Assembly: GCF_046244385.1 (NCBI RefSeq)
Contig: NZ_CP176366.1
Span: 3,286,001-3,350,000, forward strand
Direction of reading: 5' to 3'
Length of the DNA stretch: 64,000 nucleotides
Source: Methanospirillum stamsii
GTDB taxonomy: Archaea > Halobacteriota > Methanomicrobia > Methanomicrobiales > Methanospirillaceae
Positions 60,788-64,000 of this stretch are shown piece after piece. The translations under genes were made by a program, and so were the position numbers. Position 1 is the first letter of the stretch; each line of letters begins with the position of its first letter. The notes beneath the pieces are model-generated. The model was not told where the DNA came from. It made no database searches and was given only the letters and a program-made list of their open reading frames with translations.

Positions 60788-61929
60788 ATCCACTAAGAAG
60801 AGTCGGTGAACTGACTATCGCCCATCTTGTAAACGATATTTACGCTCCTGTTTTAATGGCACTTCAGCCGGTCCTCATCACCATGTATGGGTATGGATAT
60901 TTCGAAGCAGCCCTTCTACCAGTCGTACACAGCCTGACCTCGTCCCTCCTTCAACCGTTATTTGGATATCTTGCAGATAAAAAAGGGCTCAAGGTTAGTG
61001 TCGGACTATCCATCCTTTTATCTGGTATTGGTGTTTCGCTCCTGGGATTAGTCCCAAATTTATACCTGCTTATGCTGGTTTGTGTGATAATTTCAGGTAT
61101 TGGTCATGCAAGTTTCCATCCGGGTGCCCTATGTAAAGTCAGCCAGATTGCAACCGGAAGTTCACGAGGAAAATTAACTTCCCTTTTTGTGGTAGGGGGA
61201 AATCTTGGAATGGCACTAGGCCCTATCATTGCAGGAATAATTCTCTCCTCCGGTGGAGTTCCTCAGGTAGTCTGGCTGATAATCCCTGCGGTAATCGCAG
61301 CATTTCTCCTGTATCTTCACCCGATATCTGATAATTGCCAGATTGAGTCTAAAAAACAGACCGGAGAGAAAGAAAACTGGAGACCGGTAATTCTTCTCTT
61401 CTCCGGTTCAACCCTCCGGTCCTGGGTAACTTTTGGATCTATGACTTTTCTGCCTACGTACCTGGTTCTCGAAGGATATCCCCTTCTTGAAGCAACGATG
61501 CTGGTAAGCCTCATGCTTCTTGCCGGAGTCGCCGGACAGATGAGTGGAGGTACTCTCTCAGATAGAATCGGAAGAAAGAAAGTGGTAGTTATTACCACAC
61601 TTCTCTCAATTCCAGCATTTGCTGCAATCCTGCTAACTCACGGAATATTCCTGATATTATCTATGATGATCTTCGGATTCATGCTTTGGGCTTCATTTTC
61701 TGTGACCATTGCCATGTCCCATGAGATGATGCCTTCGAAAGTGGGTTTAATATCCGGATTATTCCTGGGCATTGCCATGGGAGCCGGAGGAATAGGAGTA
61801 TCTCTTTCAGGACTGCTTGCTGACCGGTTCGGGCTATATGCAAGTCTGGAGATATTTCCATTTATTCTGGTTATCGCAACAATCCTGTTCATTCTGGTAA
61901 AAACACCCGGAAGAACAATTCATCAATAA
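60784..61929 (+). CDS. MFS transporter, fosmidomycin-resistance (Fsr)-like
   Basis: 381 residues with about 12 helices, starting at ATG 60784 in ATGA overlap with marR. N-terminal 'LTIAHLVNDIYAPVLMALQPVLITMYGYGYFEAALLPVVHSLTSSLLQPLFGYLADKKG' is the Fsr-type signature, with the MFS loop 2-3 motif 'GYLADKKGLKVSVGL'. The second half has 'GGTLSDRIGRKKVVVI', again the loop motif. It exports drugs or toxic metabolites by proton antiport. Control by the adjacent MarR protein is expected. An earlier in-frame start at 60739 lies inside marR and is not used. Confidence 0.92.
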   Translation: MNPLRRVGELTIAHLVNDIYAPVLMALQPVLITMYGYGYFEAALLPVVHSLTSSLLQPLFGYLADKKGLKVSVGLSILLSGIGVSLLGLVPNLYLLMLVCVIISGIGHASFHPGALCKVSQIATGSSRGKLTSLFVVGGNLGMALGPIIAGIILSSGGVPQVVWLIIPAVIAAFLLYLHPISDNCQIESKKQTGEKENWRPVILLFSGSTLRSWVTFGSMTFLPTYLVLEGYPLLEATMLVSLMLLAGVAGQMSGGTLSDRIGRKKVVVITTLLSIPAFAAILLTHGIFLILSMMIFGFMLWASFSVTIAMSHEMMPSKVGLISGLFLGIAMGAGGIGVSLSGLLADRFGLYASLEIFPFILVIATILFILVKTPGRTIHQ

Positions 61930-62015
61930 ATTTTTTGATACTTTTATTTCCTCTTTTTTATGAAATATCTATTATGTATGATGAGAAAATATAATCATAC
62001 CAGGATGAGGGGAAA

Positions 62016-64000
62016 ATGATATCGAATAACCGGATATATTGGATTCTTTTCAGTATACTGATCATAATAAATTTCTCAATTTTTTCAGTAAGTGCTGATG
62101 AAAAAGAGGGAAGTTTTGCTCCACTATCAGAATCATGGCAGCTTAATGTGACGGCTGCTGATAATGAAACAATTGATAATACGTATTGTTGTGGAAGCGG
62201 AATGCTTCGTGAAAGTCCGGTTAATCTTTCACATCTTATCGGGAAAAAAATTAGTACTTCCAGTACATTTAGAATCTTAACTGATTATCCCTCAACATTT
62301 GATTTAAGAGATTCTAACAGGGTCCCTGAAATCCGAGATCAGGGTCAGAGCGGCAGTTGCTGGGATTTTTCTTCAATAAAATCCCTTGAATCTTCTATTC
62401 TCCCGGAAGTTTCCAAAGATTTTTCAGAAAACAATCTAAAAAACCATGTCTCTGTTTATGATCCACAGGGATTTGACTTTGCTGACGGAGGTAATGACCT
62501 CATGGCGGCGGCATATTTTCTTCGTGAATCCGGCCCGGTACCTGAAAAACTCGATCCATATAATCCCTATTCATTTGTCTCACCTGGAAACCTGCCGGTA
62601 GAAAACCTGGTAAGTGATGTGCCAATGATTCCCGGAAGGTCAGACGCTACTGATAATGAAAAAGTAAAATGGGGAATCGTCAACCTGGGCTGCCTGTACA
62701 CAACAATATTATTCGATAACCAGTATTATAACGAAGAAACTTCCTCATACTATAATCCTGAAGGAACCACCCCAAATCACGCCATTTCTATCATCGGTTG
62801 GGATGACAACTACCCTGCCAGTTCTTTTTCTGATACGCCTGCCGGAGATGGAGCATTTTTATGTGCAAACAGTTGGGGAACAAACTGGGGAGATGAGGGA
62901 TTTTTTTATATTTCATATTACGATACCCTTGTGGGTAAACATCTTACAGGTTTTTCTGCTGCAACCGATAACCGCGATGGTACATACGGATATGACACCC
63001 TCGGATGGGTAAACAGTTTTGGGTTTGGCTTTTCAGAAGCCTCTGCAGCGAATGTTTTTACCGCCACTGAAGATATTGAACTTACCAGTGCTGGAATTTA
63101 CACCGCCCAGTTAAAAACCAGCATTACTGCTCATGTTTATCTTGACCCTGAAAAGGGACCGACTGGAAACTCTGATGCGGAGATCTCACAGAGTGAGACT
63201 TTTGATATTCCCGGATACCATACAATAGGATTTGATATTCCGGTTAAAGTTAAAAAAGGTCAGAAATTTTCCATTGTTATCGATATCTATACCCCGGATT
63301 ATGGTTTTCCTATACCTGTTGAATATCCGGTTGAGGGATACAGTAGTAAAGCAACGGCATCATCAGGACAAAGCTACGTAAAAACATCTGAAGGAGCCTG
63401 GTCAGACCTTACCGCATGGAATCCCCAGGCCAATGTTTGCATAAGGGCTGGATACATCCTTGTTTCAGGCCCGAAAGCAGATTTTTATGGAGAACCGGTA
63501 AGTGGAAGTGCCCCGCTTACAGTCTCTTTTCATGACACCTCATCAGGAAAACCTGAACGGTGGCTCTGGCAATTTGGAGACGGCTCGACATCAACAGAGC
63601 AAAACCCTGTTCATACCTATTATCTGAATGGAACATATACCGTATCTTTGGTGAGTGATACTCCGGAAGGAGAATCAAAAATGGTTAAAAATGACTATGT
63701 CACTGTTTCACAACCATCAACCATCACCGTTCCAGATGATCATTCTCTTATCCAGGAAGCAATCAATACAGCTTCTCCGGGTTCAACCATTCTTGTCAGA
63801 TATGGATATTATCCTGAACAACTTACCATTTCAAAACCGGTGACTCTTCAGGGACTTGAGTCTGATGATGACCAAAAACCAATCATTGATTCACAATTCA
63901 CCGGAACACCGGTGAGCATTACGGCAGCCGGAGTCACCCTGGATAACTTTTCTCTTACCGGAGCATGGTCAGAAACGGCAATACGTCCGGGAATAGCCGT
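62016..64000 (+). CDS. Secreted papain-like (C1A) protease with lectin-like, PKD and beta-helix domains, 3' end outside window
   Basis: Open frame from ATG 62016 (preceded by GAGGGG) to the window end, at least 661 residues. Signal peptide (about 8-29), propeptide with 'FDLRDSNRVPEIRDQGQSGSCWDFSS', where Cys in GSCW is the nucleophile. The active His is in 'NHAISIIGWDDN' and the Asn in 'CANSWGTNWGDEGFFYISY'. Next comes a lectin-like beta domain ('EDIELTSAGIYTAQLKTSITAHVYL'), then a PKD domain ('GSAPLTVSFHDTSSGKPERWLWQFGDGSTSTEQNPVHTYYLNGTYTVSLV'). It finishes in the start of a NosD-like beta-helix ('VPDDHSLIQEAINTASPGSTILVRYGYY'). A cell-surface protease is likely. More domains should follow beyond 64000. 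Confidence 0.9.
   Translation, partial: MISNNRIYWILFSILIIINFSIFSVSADEKEGSFAPLSESWQLNVTAADNETIDNTYCCGSGMLRESPVNLSHLIGKKISTSSTFRILTDYPSTFDLRDSNRVPEIRDQGQSGSCWDFSSIKSLESSILPEVSKDFSENNLKNHVSVYDPQGFDFADGGNDLMAAAYFLRESGPVPEKLDPYNPYSFVSPGNLPVENLVSDVPMIPGRSDATDNEKVKWGIVNLGCLYTTILFDNQYYNEETSSYYNPEGTTPNHAISIIGWDDNYPASSFSDTPAGDGAFLCANSWGTNWGDEGFFYISYYDTLVGKHLTGFSAATDNRDGTYGYDTLGWVNSFGFGFSEASAANVFTATEDIELTSAGIYTAQLKTSITAHVYLDPEKGPTGNSDAEISQSETFDIPGYHTIGFDIPVKVKKGQKFSIVIDIYTPDYGFPIPVEYPVEGYSSKATASSGQSYVKTSEGAWSDLTAWNPQANVCIRAGYILVSGPKADFYGEPVSGSAPLTVSFHDTSSGKPERWLWQFGDGSTSTEQNPVHTYYLNGTYTVSLVSDTPEGESKMVKNDYVTVSQPSTITVPDDHSLIQEAINTASPGSTILVRYGYYPEQLTISKPVTLQGLESDDDQKPIIDSQFTGTPVSITAAGVTLDNFSLTGAWSETAIRPGIA

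Noticed and set aside
1..64000. tRNA, rRNA or other structured RNA genes
   Set aside because: No cloverleaf-like segments with GGTTCGAATCC-type T arms and no rRNA-conserved stretches were noticed by eye. A covariance-model scan would be needed to exclude small RNAs.

Overview
The window looks like a euryarchaeal methanogen chromosome of the order Methanomicrobiales, most likely Methanospirillum or a close relative (inference). The reasons are the archaeal gene order ftsZ-secE-spt5(nusG)-rpl11-rpl1-rpl10-rpl12, a fused hexulose-6-phosphate synthase/RraA protein, DUF3821, DUF1616 and DUF362 proteins, AT-rich DNA, TATA-type promoters and GGTGA-type ribosome binding sites. No rRNA, tRNA or CRISPR array was seen.

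Layout. (1) 1-18.8 kb is a surface-polysaccharide/glycoprotein island. It holds a flippase cut by the window edge, a FemAB-like transferase, an intact ISL3-type insertion sequence (1993-3395, with its 8-bp target duplication), and then a long leftward run (17341 to 5023) of glycosyltransferases, two SDR epimerases, WecB, a DUF362 protein and a polytopic membrane protein. (2) 18.9-27.3 kb is a MoxR-DUF58-DUF4129-DUF4350 membrane/ATPase operon ending tail-to-tail with a DUF1616 protein. (3) 27.5-30.1 kb encodes a large exported TPR protein. (4) 30.1-35.3 kb is an insertion-sequence graveyard: an IS630 nested in an IS1-like element, a decayed IS1634/IS4-like transposase, a second IS1-like element and the 3' stub of another IS. 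(5) 35.4-40.9 kb is a two-gene leftward operon: a TPR lipoprotein-like protein followed by a giant NosD-type beta-helix surface protein built from 214-residue repeats. (6) 41.2-49.5 kb is the most interesting part, a leftward operon that reads as a ribosomally made, modified peptide (RiPP) pathway. It contains a 62-residue Cys-rich precursor, a radical SAM/SPASM enzyme, two stand-alone PqqD-like proteins, an ABC exporter, a protein fusing an HPr-kinase-like ATPase to an S26 signal peptidase, and an exported phosphoesterase. The phosphoesterase, first in the operon, is cut in codon 9-10 by an intact IS (47765-49477) flanked by TTACAA duplications. (7) 49.6-54 kb is housekeeping: cell division, protein export, transcription elongation and the ribosomal stalk. 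(8) 54-64 kb carries a phosphatase, MsrA, a DUF3821 surface protein, a nitroreductase, a dockerin-bearing subtilase, Hps-RraA, a MarR/MFS resistance pair with a clear operator, and the start of a papain-like surface protease with PKD and beta-helix domains.

How it fits together. Regions 1, 5 and 8 build and decorate the cell surface. In region 6 the PqqD-like proteins should hold the precursor leader (YVPPEI motif) for the radical SAM enzyme, the Ser/His signal peptidase half of the fusion could remove the leader, and the ABC protein could export the product. Function, crosslink type and role of the kinase half are unproven inference.
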